Source of the DNA: Qipengyuania_C sp046254955
GTDB lineage: Bacteria > Pseudomonadota > Alphaproteobacteria > Sphingomonadales > Sphingomonadaceae
Length of the DNA: 64,000 nucleotides
Reading direction: 5' to 3'
NCBI RefSeq assembly: GCF_046254955.1
Contig: NZ_JBJXRG010000001.1
Location: forward strand, 1,785,583 to 1,849,582
Numbering within the stretch: position 1 is the first letter of the stretch; each line of letters opens with the position of its first letter. The notes beneath the pieces are model-generated. The model saw only the letters and a program-made list of their open reading frames with translations, did not search any database and was not told where the DNA came from. Below, in pieces: positions 1 through 10,295 of this stretch. A program made the position numbers and the translations under genes.

Positions 1-521
1 TCGACATCGCTGTAAGCTGCATCGAATGCCATCTGTGCTTCTGGAGCGTCGGTCAGGAATGCGCCGACCGTTGCCTGCCTGTATTTCGGGGCCCAGACTT
101 CGTTGGCCTGGTTGAAGGCCGAAGCAAGACCGCGCAGGAAAAGCCGCGCATTCTTCTCCGCATCCTCGTCCCCGATCGGAGCGTTCCAGGCCGAGCGATT
201 GTAATAGCTAGTTGGGTGGACGAAAAAGACGGCGAAGTCCGGAACTGGGTCTGCATGTTTTGGTAGAAGACGGCTGGTACCGCGCTTATCGCGATAAGCA
301 GGCTGCCAGCGCGAGGGATCTTCAAAGCCAATTCCAGGGCGAGAATACCACAGCGCGGAATCTTGGTATGCGTTGGAGGCGAGCGGTGTTTGATCTTCGA
401 AATCGGCGCTCGGGACCATGGCCAAGCGAGTAATCTCTGTAGTCCAGATGCTGAGTGCGAAGGCGCCGGCCAGAACAAGAATAATTGCAATGGCGATAAA
501 ATAGAGGAACTTGCGGGCCAT
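1..521 (-). CDS. DUF3089-family protein (5' part, runs off window)
   Basis: The gene begins at 521 and continues past base 1, so only the first 173 residues are visible. An N-terminal hydrophobic stretch (about residues 4-26) looks like a signal anchor. It is followed by a core with FAVFFVHPTSYYNRSAWNAP, which is typical of DUF3089, an alpha/beta-hydrolase-like family of unknown substrate. The ATG overlaps the lepB stop by one base (TGATG), so it is translationally coupled at the end of the pyrE-pdxJ-acpS-lepB operon. Family assignment rests on motif recognition; the catalytic serine would lie outside the window. Confidence 0.8.
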   Translation of the reverse strand, partial: MARKFLYFIAIAIILVLAGAFALSIWTTEITRLAMVPSADFEDQTPLASNAYQDSALWYSRPGIGFEDPSRWQPAYRDKRGTSRLLPKHADPVPDFAVFFVHPTSYYNRSAWNAPIGDEDAEKNARLFLRGLASAFNQANEVWAPKYRQATVGAFLTDAPEAQMAFDAAYSDV

Positions 522-1402
522 CACTCGGCGGCCGCAACGGTGTTTTCGCTCTGGGCGCGGATCGGCGGACGCAAAGTCGTCCATGCGCGGTCTCCACGCA
601 GTGAGGTGATCCAGCTTAATGGATTGAGCGAAGTCGTGCCATCTAGGGAGAAGGTAATGAACTCCGCCCTCCCGCCAACGTTGACCAGCGGCACTGGCCC
701 GCCCAATCCGCGCTCCCAGGTTTCGGCACGGCTGTCGGCGGAATGGTCTCGATTGTCTCCCATCAGGAACACTTGGCCTTCGGGAACAGTGATCTCGGCG
801 AAGTTATCGAGGTCTTGCTGCGCGTGATCGACCACCAGGTATGTTGCCCCATTGGGAAGGGTTTCACGCAGGGCGGGCATTTCGCAGACGCGCTCTCCCG
901 AAGGCTTCGTGATCTTCAGGCTCGGGTATTCGTGGGACTCGCAGCGTGCGTTCGGATCGACCGGAATCTCGATAGCGGGTTCGACTTCCTGTGGAACCGG
1001 CTTGCCGTTGAGGATGATCTGGCCATTGCGAACCGCGATTCGGTCACCTGGTAATGCTACGACACGCTTGATGTAATCCTCATCGATATGCGGGGGAACG
1101 GCGATGACGATGTCGCCGTATTCTGGCGTATCCCCCCACACACGCCAATCTCCGCGCGGTAACAGGTGGAAGCTTGCCGAGACCCAGCTCCAACCATAAG
1201 GATATTTGCTTACAACCAGACGGTCGCCCACTAGCAGGTTCGGAACCATCGACTGGCTGGGAATGTAGAAAGGCTTGGCGACCAGGCTATGAAACGCCAG
1301 AACCGCAAGCAGCATCAGAGCCAGCCCGCGAATCTCAGCGAGCCAGTTGACCTTCTCTTTCTCGGTTTCGTGTGTGTCGGACACCAAAGTCTGGCTACTC
1401 AT
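521..1402 (-). CDS. lepB: Signal peptidase I
   Basis: This inner-membrane serine protease removes signal peptides from exported preproteins. It has 293 residues from the ATG at 1402. A single N-terminal membrane segment lies at about 26-44. The catalytic serine is S51 in PSQSM, and the general-base lysine is K112 in YIKRVVALPGD. The C-terminal box GDNRDHSADSR is also present. The start at 1402 gives an ATGA overlap with acpS; a longer in-frame reading from 1450 would run deep into acpS and is less likely. It is the fourth gene of the pyrE-pdxJ-acpS-lepB operon. Confidence 0.96.
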   Translation of the reverse strand: MSSQTLVSDTHETEKEKVNWLAEIRGLALMLLAVLAFHSLVAKPFYIPSQSMVPNLLVGDRLVVSKYPYGWSWVSASFHLLPRGDWRVWGDTPEYGDIVIAVPPHIDEDYIKRVVALPGDRIAVRNGQIILNGKPVPQEVEPAIEIPVDPNARCESHEYPSLKITKPSGERVCEMPALRETLPNGATYLVVDHAQQDLDNFAEITVPEGQVFLMGDNRDHSADSRAETWERGLGGPVPLVNVGGRAEFITFSLDGTTSLNPLSWITSLRGDRAWTTLRPPIRAQSENTVAAAE

Positions 1403-1809
1403 GGGTTTCCTGTGGGGTGAGCTTCGATGATCACGAAAGCCTGCGCCCATGGATGGTCGTCGGTTAGGGTGAGATGAATGGTGGCCTCATGGCCATCGGG
1501 CGTGATTTCCGCAAGCCGTTTGGCGGCGCCGCCGGTCAGTGCGAGCGTAGGGGCACCGGACTTCGCGTTGACCACACCGATGTCCCTCATGAACACGCCG
1601 CGCTTGAAGCCTGTGCCGACCGCCTTGGAAAATGCTTCCTTGGCGGCGAAGCGTTTGGCGTAGGTCCCTGCAATGGTGAATGGGCGACGCTGCGCCTTGG
1701 TGCGCTCGATCTCGGTGAACACGCGATTTTCGAAGCGCTCGCCGAAGCGATCAAGCGAAGACTGGATGCGCTCGATATTGCAAAGATCTGACCCCAGGCC
1801 GATTATCAT
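1399..1809 (-). CDS. acpS: Holo-[acyl-carrier-protein] synthase
   Basis: AcpS transfers 4'-phosphopantetheine from CoA to the acyl carrier protein, activating it for fatty acid synthesis. The 136-residue size is typical. The N-terminal MIIGLGSDLCNIERI motif carries the Mg-binding Asp, and the second motif AKRFAAKEAFSKAVGTG carries the conserved Glu and Lys. The gene overlaps pdxJ upstream and lepB downstream by four bases each, a linkage (pdxJ-acpS-lepB) that is well known in alphaproteobacteria. Confidence 0.96.
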   Translation of the reverse strand: MIIGLGSDLCNIERIQSSLDRFGERFENRVFTEIERTKAQRRPFTIAGTYAKRFAAKEAFSKAVGTGFKRGVFMRDIGVVNAKSGAPTLALTGGAAKRLAEITPDGHEATIHLTLTDDHPWAQAFVIIEAHPTGNP

Positions 1810-2546
1810 CTCGCCTCGTCCATCAATTCGCGCATCTTCCTCACCGCGTTTTCGAGTCCCACAAACACCGCCTCGCCAACCAGATAGTGTCCGATATTGA
1901 GTTCGGCCAATTGCGGGATGGCAGCTATTGGCTGGACATTCTCGTAGGTCAGGCCGTGCCCTGCATGCGGCTCGATCCCGTTCTTGGCAGCGAGCGCGGC
2001 CATGTCCGAAATGCGTTTCAATTCGCGCGCGGTGCGCTCACCATCGCCTTCGAGATGCGCGTGCGCATACTCGCCAGTGTGGAATTCGACGACCGGCGCG
2101 CCAAGACGCAGTGCGGCATCAAGCTGGCGCTCATTCGCTTCGATAAAGAGGCTGACTCGAATGCCTTCGTCGGCCAGTTGGGTGACAATAGGGGCAAGCT
2201 GGTTATGTAATCCAGCAGCGTCCAATCCTCCTTCGGTCGTGCGTTCTTCGCGCTTCTCCGGCACGATACAGGCAGCGTACGGCCGATGCCGCAGCGCAAT
2301 CTCCAGCATCTCTTCAGTCGCTGCCATCTCAAGATTGAGCGGCAAGTCGGTTGCCTCTTGGATACGCCTCAGATCATCATCGCGGATGTGGCGACGGTCC
2401 TCTCGCAGGTGCGCGGTGATGCCATCGCCGCCGACGCTCGCGACAATCTCAGCCGCGCGGACTGGATCGGGATGGTCGCCCCCCCGTGCATTGCGAATAG
2501 TCGCAACGTGGTCGATGTTCACGCCAAGACGAAGTCGCCCTGTCAA
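1806..2546 (-). CDS. pdxJ: Pyridoxine 5'-phosphate synthase
   Basis: PdxJ condenses 1-deoxy-xylulose 5-phosphate with 3-amino-2-oxopropyl phosphate to make pyridoxine 5'-phosphate, the last ring-forming step of the DXP-dependent vitamin B6 pathway. The 246 residues begin with LRLGVNIDHVATIRNARGG, the family signature with the phosphate-binding start of the TIM barrel. GHGLTYENV and ELNIGHYLVGEAVFVGL near the C-terminus are also conserved. It overlaps pyrE and acpS by ATGA junctions. Confidence 0.97.
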   Translation of the reverse strand: MTGRLRLGVNIDHVATIRNARGGDHPDPVRAAEIVASVGGDGITAHLREDRRHIRDDDLRRIQEATDLPLNLEMAATEEMLEIALRHRPYAACIVPEKREERTTEGGLDAAGLHNQLAPIVTQLADEGIRVSLFIEANERQLDAALRLGAPVVEFHTGEYAHAHLEGDGERTARELKRISDMAALAAKNGIEPHAGHGLTYENVQPIAAIPQLAELNIGHYLVGEAVFVGLENAVRKMRELMDEAR

Positions 2547-3124
2547 TTCTTGCGGCTTCCCGGCTTGGTGACTTCGATCGCAGCCAGTTCAGCAGGCAGC
2601 TCGTCCTCGGCATAGGTCGGGAAGGTGATCTCGATTAGCGGATAGAACGGGACTTTGAATCCATGCTCGCCTGCGGAGCGGTCTACCAACGAAGCCATGG
2701 CAATCACTTCGCCACCTTCGCCTTTAACTGCCTTCATCGCTTCGCGGCTGGAAAGACCTGTGGTCACCACGTCCTCGACCAGCAGCACTTTCGCGCCTTC
2801 ATCCAGCGCGAATCCCCGCCGCAACTCGAATGTACCCTCGGGCCGCTCGAGAAAGATCGCATCCTTGTTGAGTGCGCGGCCGACTTCGTGGCCAATAATC
2901 AGTCCGCCCATTGCCGGGGAGACCACCATATCGATACCGTTTCGCAGCTCTCGTGGTATTTTCTGCACGATTGCCCTCGCCATTCGCCCGGCGCGCTCTG
3001 GATTCATCAGCACCCGTGCACACTGCAGGTAGTGCCCGCTATGTCGTCCGGAGGACAATTTGAAATGTCCTTCGAGCAGGGCGTCGCAGTTACGGAATTC
3101 GGAGAGTATTTCATCGTCAGTCAT
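2543..3124 (-). CDS. pyrE: Orotate phosphoribosyltransferase
   Basis: PyrE joins orotate to PRPP to form orotidine 5'-monophosphate in de novo pyrimidine synthesis. The 193-residue protein carries the PRPP-binding motif VLLVEDVVTTGLSS. SGRHSGHYLQCARVL near the N-terminus is the substrate-side loop. It is the first gene of the minus-strand operon and its stop overlaps the pdxJ start. The promoter must lie in 3125-3331, the divergent space shared with ctaC. A second pyrimidine gene, pyrC, lies far away at 21.8 kb. Confidence 0.95.
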   Translation of the reverse strand: MTDDEILSEFRNCDALLEGHFKLSSGRHSGHYLQCARVLMNPERAGRMARAIVQKIPRELRNGIDMVVSPAMGGLIIGHEVGRALNKDAIFLERPEGTFELRRGFALDEGAKVLLVEDVVTTGLSSREAMKAVKGEGGEVIAMASLVDRSAGEHGFKVPFYPLIEITFPTYAEDELPAELAAIEVTKPGSRKN

Positions 3125-3331
3125 GTTGGAATCGTGAGAACCTTTGTCTGTGTCGCAAGCATTGCATCAGCACTTGCACATTTTTCTCCCTAGAAGCGCT
3201 TGAGGCATGGGGCAAGCGCGCCTATAGGGCAGCCCAAACTGACCTCCCTCAGGGGGTTTCCGGTCGGCGCATGTCGTTCTTTTGACGGATGCAACGGCCC
3301 CGACAACTGAAAAGCGGAAAGCGTCGATCTG

Positions 3332-4309
3332 ATGAATTTCGGTCTAACACGAAACCTCCTGCGACACCGTGCGGTGGCGCTCCTCGCCACACTGGCCATA
3401 GCCATCATGCTGGCACTTGTGCCACGGGCTTCTTTTGCTCAGGATGAAGCAGCACCGGTGGAAGATGTCGCGACCGAGTCGGCATACACCCCGATGGCTC
3501 CCACGCCTGGAAAAGGCATGCCGGTCGATCGTGGACTTAGCTTCCAGGACCAGTATTCGGATGACGGCGCCTATGCGTTGTGGATGCACGATGCGATCCT
3601 GCTACCGATCATCACATTAATCAGCTTGTTCGTGCTCGCGCTGCTGCTTTGGGTGGTGGTCAAGTACCGGCGCAAGGCGAATCCCACGCCTTCGAAAACC
3701 ACGCACAATACGCTTATCGAAGTGGTGTGGACCGTTATTCCGGCGCTGATTCTCGCCGCGATCGCATTCCCGTCGCTCACGCTTCTGGCGCGGCAATATG
3801 AAGTGCCGCCCGCCAATGCAGTGACGGTCAAGATCACCGGCTACCAGTGGTATTGGGGCTACGAATATCCCGACAATGGCGTCGGCGAATTCGTATCGAA
3901 CATGCTGCCGGAAGGTGAAGCGCTGGCCAATGGTGAGCCGCCTCAGCTGGCGGTTGATAACCGTCTGGTCGTCCCCGCTGGTGTTCCGCTTCGTATGCAG
4001 GTTACTGCTGCCGACGTGATCCATGCATTTGCCGTTCCGGCGCTGTGGTTCAAGATTGACGCGGTTCCAGGCAAGCTTAACGAACGGCTGCTGACCATCA
4101 ACGAACCGGGCGTCTATTACGGCCAGTGTTCAGAATTGTGCGGTGCACGGCACGGCTATATGCCGATTGCGGTCGAGGCACTGCCCATCGACCAATGGGA
4201 AGCGTGGGTGCGTTCGCAAGGCGGCACAGTGGGTGAAGAAGCAGAAGTCGATGCGGCTGCCGAAACCACCGAAGATGGCGAAGCCGTCGTCGAAGCCGAA
4301 GCCGCCTGA
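3332..4309 (+). CDS. ctaC: Cytochrome c oxidase subunit II
   Basis: This subunit accepts electrons from cytochrome c at its binuclear CuA centre. The 325-residue precursor has a signal peptide ending at about ASFA, then two membrane helices (about residues 85-110 and 130-150). The periplasmic cupredoxin domain follows, with CuA ligands in YYGQCSELCGARHGYMP (Cys, Glu, Cys, His, Met) and an earlier His in DVIHAFAVPALWFKID. The acidic Ala/Glu-rich tail after the CuA domain is not part of the standard core. It is the first gene of the aa3 oxidase operon; ctaD follows after 31 bases. Confidence 0.97.
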   Translation: MNFGLTRNLLRHRAVALLATLAIAIMLALVPRASFAQDEAAPVEDVATESAYTPMAPTPGKGMPVDRGLSFQDQYSDDGAYALWMHDAILLPIITLISLFVLALLLWVVVKYRRKANPTPSKTTHNTLIEVVWTVIPALILAAIAFPSLTLLARQYEVPPANAVTVKITGYQWYWGYEYPDNGVGEFVSNMLPEGEALANGEPPQLAVDNRLVVPAGVPLRMQVTAADVIHAFAVPALWFKIDAVPGKLNERLLTINEPGVYYGQCSELCGARHGYMPIAVEALPIDQWEAWVRSQGGTVGEEAEVDAAAETTEDGEAVVEAEAA

Positions 4310-4340
4310 GATAAGAATTTAGGACAGTAGAGTAACAGCC

Positions 4341-6056
<1,716 letters not shown>

Positions 6057-6128
6057 CCGGTCAGGTCATAAGCAAACATCCGGCCGGTCCTGAAAAGGGC
6101 TGGCCGTTTGTTTTTGAGGAGGTCGACG

Positions 6129-7088
6129 ATGCCTGAGATGCGCCGGATAGACGTTGGCGAAATCAGCCTGCGCTGCGCCATAGAAGGTGAGGGTCCTCTG
6201 GCCATCCTCGTCCACGGCTTTCCCGAGAGCTGGTATTCCTGGCGCCACCAGCTCGGCCCCATAGCCGAAGCGGGTTTCACCGCCTGCGCGATCGATGTGC
6301 GCGGCTATGGCGGCTCGGACAAACCGCATCCGGTCGAAGCCTATGCGATGGAGCAGATCGTCGGCGACCTGGTGGGGCTGCGCAAATCGCTGTCACCCGA
6401 TGAACCGGCTATGCTGATCGGGCATGACTGGGGCGCGCCGATTGTCTGGAACTCGACACTGACCAATCCTGAGCATTTCCGGGCCGTGTGCGGCATGTCG
6501 GTGCCATATAGCGGGGTGCCGGAGCGCCCGTTTACAGACATCTTCAAGGAGCTTTTCACCGACAACGGACTATTCTTCTATCAGGAATATTTCCAGGAAC
6601 CTGGCGTCGCCGAGGCCGAAGCCGAGGACGATCCGCGCGATTGGGTTGCCCGCATGATGTATTCGATCTCGGGCGACGTGCCGGAAGGTGATTACTGGAT
6701 GAAACCCTATGGAGCGACATTCCTGCAAGGTTTGCCCGATCCGCAGCCCGTTCCTTGGCTGAGTGAAGAAGACCTTGATTATTACGAAGGCGAATTCAAG
6801 CAATCGGGCTTTCGTGGCCCGCTCAACCGCTATCGTAATCACGTCGCCGACTACGAGTGGTTACAAGGCTGGAAGGACGAGAAGATCGAGCGCCCGATGC
6901 TGTTCATCGGCGGTTCGCGCGATCCGGCGACTTTCCTGTTTGGCGGTGCGCCCGATCCAGTGGCTCTGATGCGCCAGCACGCAACGAATGTCGAAGGACA
7001 TGTCCTAGACGGCGTCGGCCACTGGATTCAGCAGGAACGACCCGATGAGGTCAACCGCCTGCTTATCGACTGGCTAATGCGACTCTAG
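6129..7088 (+). CDS. Alpha/beta hydrolase, epoxide-hydrolase-like
   Basis: The 319-residue protein has the epoxide hydrolase/haloalkane dehalogenase layout. HGFPESWYSWRHQL forms the oxyanion region. IGHDWGAPIVW has the nucleophile elbow with Asp in place of Ser. A lid domain follows, and GVGHWIQQERPDEVN carries the catalytic His near the end. The start at 6129 is chosen because GAGGAGGT lies five bases upstream; an in-frame ATG at 6108 has no such site. It sits between ctaD and ctaB without belonging to oxidase biogenesis as known, so its substrate and its link to the operon are open. Confidence 0.88.
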   Translation: MPEMRRIDVGEISLRCAIEGEGPLAILVHGFPESWYSWRHQLGPIAEAGFTACAIDVRGYGGSDKPHPVEAYAMEQIVGDLVGLRKSLSPDEPAMLIGHDWGAPIVWNSTLTNPEHFRAVCGMSVPYSGVPERPFTDIFKELFTDNGLFFYQEYFQEPGVAEAEAEDDPRDWVARMMYSISGDVPEGDYWMKPYGATFLQGLPDPQPVPWLSEEDLDYYEGEFKQSGFRGPLNRYRNHVADYEWLQGWKDEKIERPMLFIGGSRDPATFLFGGAPDPVALMRQHATNVEGHVLDGVGHWIQQERPDEVNRLLIDWLMRL

Positions 7089-7096
7089 CGGCCTAT

Positions 7097-8026
7097 ATGA
7101 CTGCCAACGCCATGACCCAGCCCGCCACCGCAACTCTTCCCGCCGATTGGCGCGATTTTTTCGCCCTGACCAAGCCGCGCGTGATGAGCCTCGTGATCTT
7201 CACCGGACTTTGCGGATTGCTGGCGGCGCCGGGCAGCATCAACCCCGTGATCGGCTTTACCGCAATCCTGTGCATCGCATTGGGCGCAGGCGGCGCGGCG
7301 ACGCTCAACCAGTGGTTCGAAGCCGATATCGATGCGGGCATGAAGCGCACCGCTCAGCGCCCGATCCCCGCTGGCCGTCTCCAGCGTACCGACGCGCGCG
7401 ATTTCGGCATACTTTTGTCGGTGACCTCGGTCGGTATCATGGGTTTGGCGGTTCACTGGCTGGCAGCCGGTATTCTCGCACTTTCTATCGTCTATTACGC
7501 GGTTATCTACACCATATGGCTGAAACCGCGCACGCCGCAGAATATCGTCATTGGCGGCGGGGCAGGGGCGTTCCCGCCGTTGATCGGCTGGATTGCGGTG
7601 ACGGGCGAAATCACGCTGATGCCCGTTCTGCTGTTCGCGATTATTTTCATGTGGACCCCGCCGCATTTCTGGGCGCTCGCACTGTTCGTACAGACTGATT
7701 ATGCCAAGGTGGGGATACCGATGATGCCGGTGGTGAAGGGCGAACGCTCAACTCGCCGCCAGATCCTGATCTATGCGATCCTGCTGGCACCCGTTGCCGT
7801 GGCACCGTGGCTTATCGGTGGGACCGCAGCGGTCTATGGCATTGGGGCGCTGATCTTGTCGCTTGCTTTCATCGCGTTATCAATTCCGGTCGCCATGCGT
7901 GACGCCGGCGAAGACGACATAATGAAACCGGAGAAGAAGCTGTTCGCCTTCAGCATACTTTACCTCTTCGCCCTGTTTGCGTTGCTGGTGATCGACCGGG
8001 TAATGGCGCAGTATGGATTGATCTGA
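7097..8026 (+). CDS. ctaB: Protoheme IX farnesyltransferase (heme O synthase)
   Basis: CtaB attaches a farnesyl group to protoheme to make heme O, the precursor of the heme A used by ctaD. It is a 309-residue UbiA-superfamily membrane protein. The first aspartate-rich motif is NQWFEADIDAGMKRTAQRP, and the second conserved loop includes QTDYAKVGIPMMPVV. About nine hydrophobic helices are seen. The start is eight bases after the hydrolase stop, and the stop overlaps the next small gene by one base. Confidence 0.96.
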   Translation: MTANAMTQPATATLPADWRDFFALTKPRVMSLVIFTGLCGLLAAPGSINPVIGFTAILCIALGAGGAATLNQWFEADIDAGMKRTAQRPIPAGRLQRTDARDFGILLSVTSVGIMGLAVHWLAAGILALSIVYYAVIYTIWLKPRTPQNIVIGGGAGAFPPLIGWIAVTGEITLMPVLLFAIIFMWTPPHFWALALFVQTDYAKVGIPMMPVVKGERSTRRQILIYAILLAPVAVAPWLIGGTAAVYGIGALILSLAFIALSIPVAMRDAGEDDIMKPEKKLFAFSILYLFALFALLVIDRVMAQYGLI

Positions 8027-8151
8027 TGACACCTGAAGAAGAAACCGAACTCAAGCGCCGCCAGAAGAGCCGCAACCTCGTGGTTGGCGGCGTGCTGCTG
8101 TTTTTTGTTGTGCTGTTCTACGCGATCACCATCGTGAGGATGGGAGACTGA
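8026..8151 (+). CDS. 41-residue single-span membrane protein in the cta operon
   Basis: A 41-codon reading frame starts on the last base of the ctaB stop (TGATG) and ends five bases before ctaG. The peptide has a charged N-terminus (MTPEEETELKRRQKSRN), one membrane helix (about residues 18-37) and a short tail ending RMGD. Tight coupling on both sides and this composition argue that it is a real gene. Small proteins of this shape occur at the same place in oxidase operons of related bacteria (often called CoxF-like), but that link is inferred from position only. Confidence 0.75.
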   Translation: MTPEEETELKRRQKSRNLVVGGVLLFFVVLFYAITIVRMGD

Positions 8152-8155
8152 CGCG

Positions 8156-8728
8156 GTGAGCACGGCAACCCTCGATCAGCGCAATACCCGCACCGCAATT
8201 TATGCCTTTCTTGGCGCGCTCGCGATGCTCGGGCTCGGTTATGCCGCCGTGCCGCTCTACGATCTCTTCTGCCGCGTGACCGGCTTCGGCGGGACGACGC
8301 AGCAAGCGAGCGGTGCCGAGGCGGATCTCGCCGCGAGCATAGCTGCCAGCGCGGGCACACGTCCGATTTCGATCCGCTTTGATGCTTCCACCGCGCGCGA
8401 TGTGCCGTGGACCTTCGAGCCCGCTCAAATCACCGACACCGTCCAGATCGGCGTGCGTGATATGGCATTCTATACCGCACGCAACGACAGTTCGATTCCA
8501 ATCACCGGGACCGCGACATTCAATGTCGAGCCGGAGTATGCCGGGCGCTATTTCAACAAGATCCAGTGCTTCTGCTTCACCGAACAGATGCTGCAGCCGG
8601 GCGAGCAAATCCGCATGCCGGTGCTCTATTTCGTCGATCCGGCGATCCTCGACGATGAGAACGCCAAGGATCTGGAGCAGATCACTCTGAGCTATACTTT
8701 CCACCGCAGCGATACTCCAACCTCGTAA
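8156..8728 (+). CDS. ctaG: Cytochrome c oxidase assembly protein CtaG/Cox11
   Basis: Cox11 delivers copper to the CuB site of subunit I. The 190-residue protein has one N-terminal membrane helix (about residues 15-38) and a periplasmic immunoglobulin-like domain. The copper-binding motif is NKIQCFCFTEQ, with the CFCF cysteine pair. The start is GTG at 8156, four bases after the small membrane gene. Membrane anchoring and motif order match the family. Confidence 0.96.
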   Translation: MSTATLDQRNTRTAIYAFLGALAMLGLGYAAVPLYDLFCRVTGFGGTTQQASGAEADLAASIAASAGTRPISIRFDASTARDVPWTFEPAQITDTVQIGVRDMAFYTARNDSSIPITGTATFNVEPEYAGRYFNKIQCFCFTEQMLQPGEQIRMPVLYFVDPAILDDENAKDLEQITLSYTFHRSDTPTS

Positions 8729-8793
8729 CCCTCTGGACCTCGCGCGCCGGGGCTATTAAGGGCAGCGCAAACTTACCAACGGGATCCGATTTC

Positions 8794-9654
8794 ATGGCCG
8801 GCAACGTTAATCACGATTATCATATTCTCGAACCAGACATCTGGCCGCTGATCGGCGCGACCGCTGCGGTGACTTTCACCACCGGCATGGTGCTGATGAT
8901 GCACGAAATGCCAAGCTGGCCGATCGTGCTGGGCCTCGGGATCATGGGTCTTATCGCAACGTTCTTTGCCTGGTTCTCGAATGTCGTGAAGGAAGCCGAA
9001 GGCGGCGATCACACACCGGTTGTCCAGCTTCATATGCGTTACGGCATGATCCTGTTCATCGCGTCGGAAGTGATGTTTTTCGTCGGCTGGTTCTGGGCCT
9101 TCTTCGACTTCTCATTGTTCCCCGCGCCACTCGAAGTGGTCGACGGGGTGACGCAAAGCCTCTTCGGACAGGATGGCGAAGCCGCGGCCCGTCAGTTCCC
9201 ACAGCAAGGAATCGTGGTTCTCGACGCGTTCAAGCTCCCGCTGCTCAACACGCTGATCCTGCTGTGCTCGGGCACGACCGTGACCTGGGCGCACCATTCG
9301 CTGATACATGGCGACCGCGAGGGGCTCAAGAAGGGCCTCTGGCTGACGATCGCGCTGGGCGTATTGTTCACCTGCATCCAGGCTTATGAGTACAGCCACG
9401 CACCATTCCCATTCGGCCAGAATACCTATGGTTCGGCCTTCTACATGGCGACTGGTTTCCACGGCTTCCACGTGCTCATCGGCACAATCTTCCTGATCGT
9501 CTGCCTCGTGCGTACCTACAAGGGCCACTTCACGCCCAAGCAACACTTCGGCTTCGAAGCGGCTGCCTGGTACTGGCACTTCGTTGACGTGGTGTGGCTG
9601 TTCCTGTTCGTCGCTATCTATGTCTGGGGCGGCTGGGGCGCTCCCAGCATCTAG
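8794..9654 (+). CDS. ctaE: Cytochrome c oxidase subunit III
   Basis: This is the third core subunit of the aa3 oxidase, which stabilises subunit I and its oxygen channel. It has 286 residues and about seven membrane helices. Conserved stretches are LHMRYGMILFIASEVMFFVGWFWAFF (residues with the membrane glutamate), TGFHGFHVLIGTIFL, and the C-terminal WYWHFVDVVWLFLFVAIYVWG. It lies 65 bases after ctaG; a GGGAT sequence precedes the start. Confidence 0.97.
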   Translation: MAGNVNHDYHILEPDIWPLIGATAAVTFTTGMVLMMHEMPSWPIVLGLGIMGLIATFFAWFSNVVKEAEGGDHTPVVQLHMRYGMILFIASEVMFFVGWFWAFFDFSLFPAPLEVVDGVTQSLFGQDGEAAARQFPQQGIVVLDAFKLPLLNTLILLCSGTTVTWAHHSLIHGDREGLKKGLWLTIALGVLFTCIQAYEYSHAPFPFGQNTYGSAFYMATGFHGFHVLIGTIFLIVCLVRTYKGHFTPKQHFGFEAAAWYWHFVDVVWLFLFVAIYVWGGWGAPSI

Positions 9655-9660
9655 GAAGCT

Positions 9661-10245
9661 GTGTCGGCTGACATGCCGCGCATTCCAATCATCCCGACAA
9701 TCGTGGTCGCCGCAGCCGTGGCGACCATGATAGCGCTTGGCATCTGGCAACTGGGCCGGGCCGAGGAGAAGGAAGCGCTGATTGCGCGGGCCGAGCAATC
9801 GCTTGCCATGAGTTCCGATGTGCAGTGGCCGAAAGGCGAGGCAGAGGTCGAAAGCGCGCTCTATCGCCATACGCGGCTGGTCTGCGCCAGTGTGGCTGCG
9901 ATTGATGCAAGAGGTGGACGGAGCCGCGAAGGCGAGACTGGTTGGCTTCATTCGGCACAATGCACTACTAAGGATGGTGACCTGATTACCGTCGTGCTTG
10001 GCTGGTCACGTAGGCCCGTACCGGTTTCCTACGATGGAGGCGAAGTCATGGGCATTATTGCGCCTGGCCCGCGGATTGTTGCGAGCCCGCCTGTCGCCGG
10101 TCTAAAGGATGCTGCTCTTCCCGATCCGCGCGACCTCCCCAACAACCACTTGGCCTATGCTGGGCAGTGGTTCTTTTTCGCATTGACCGCGCTGGTGATC
10201 TACGTCCTGGCGTTGCGGCGGAGGCGACGGACTTCGCAGGGCTAA
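9661..10245 (+). CDS. SURF1-family oxidase assembly protein
   Basis: SURF1 proteins assist heme A insertion into subunit I. The 194-residue protein has an N-terminal membrane helix followed by the SURF1 signature GIWQLGRAEEKEALIARAEQ and a C-terminal helix, so the bulk faces the periplasm. The protein is shorter than many SURF1 homologues (about 230-250), and the periplasmic part is compact. The start is read as GTG at 9661; an ATG at 9673 is possible, but the nearest purine-rich site (AGGAAG at 9653-9658) is closer to the GTG. Confidence 0.85.
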   Translation: MSADMPRIPIIPTIVVAAAVATMIALGIWQLGRAEEKEALIARAEQSLAMSSDVQWPKGEAEVESALYRHTRLVCASVAAIDARGGRSREGETGWLHSAQCTTKDGDLITVVLGWSRRPVPVSYDGGEVMGIIAPGPRIVASPPVAGLKDAALPDPRDLPNNHLAYAGQWFFFALTALVIYVLALRRRRRTSQG

Positions 10246-10295
10246 AGCCGCTCTTGCTTGCTCCTTGCGCCGTGCACGGCTAACCGCCGCCCATC

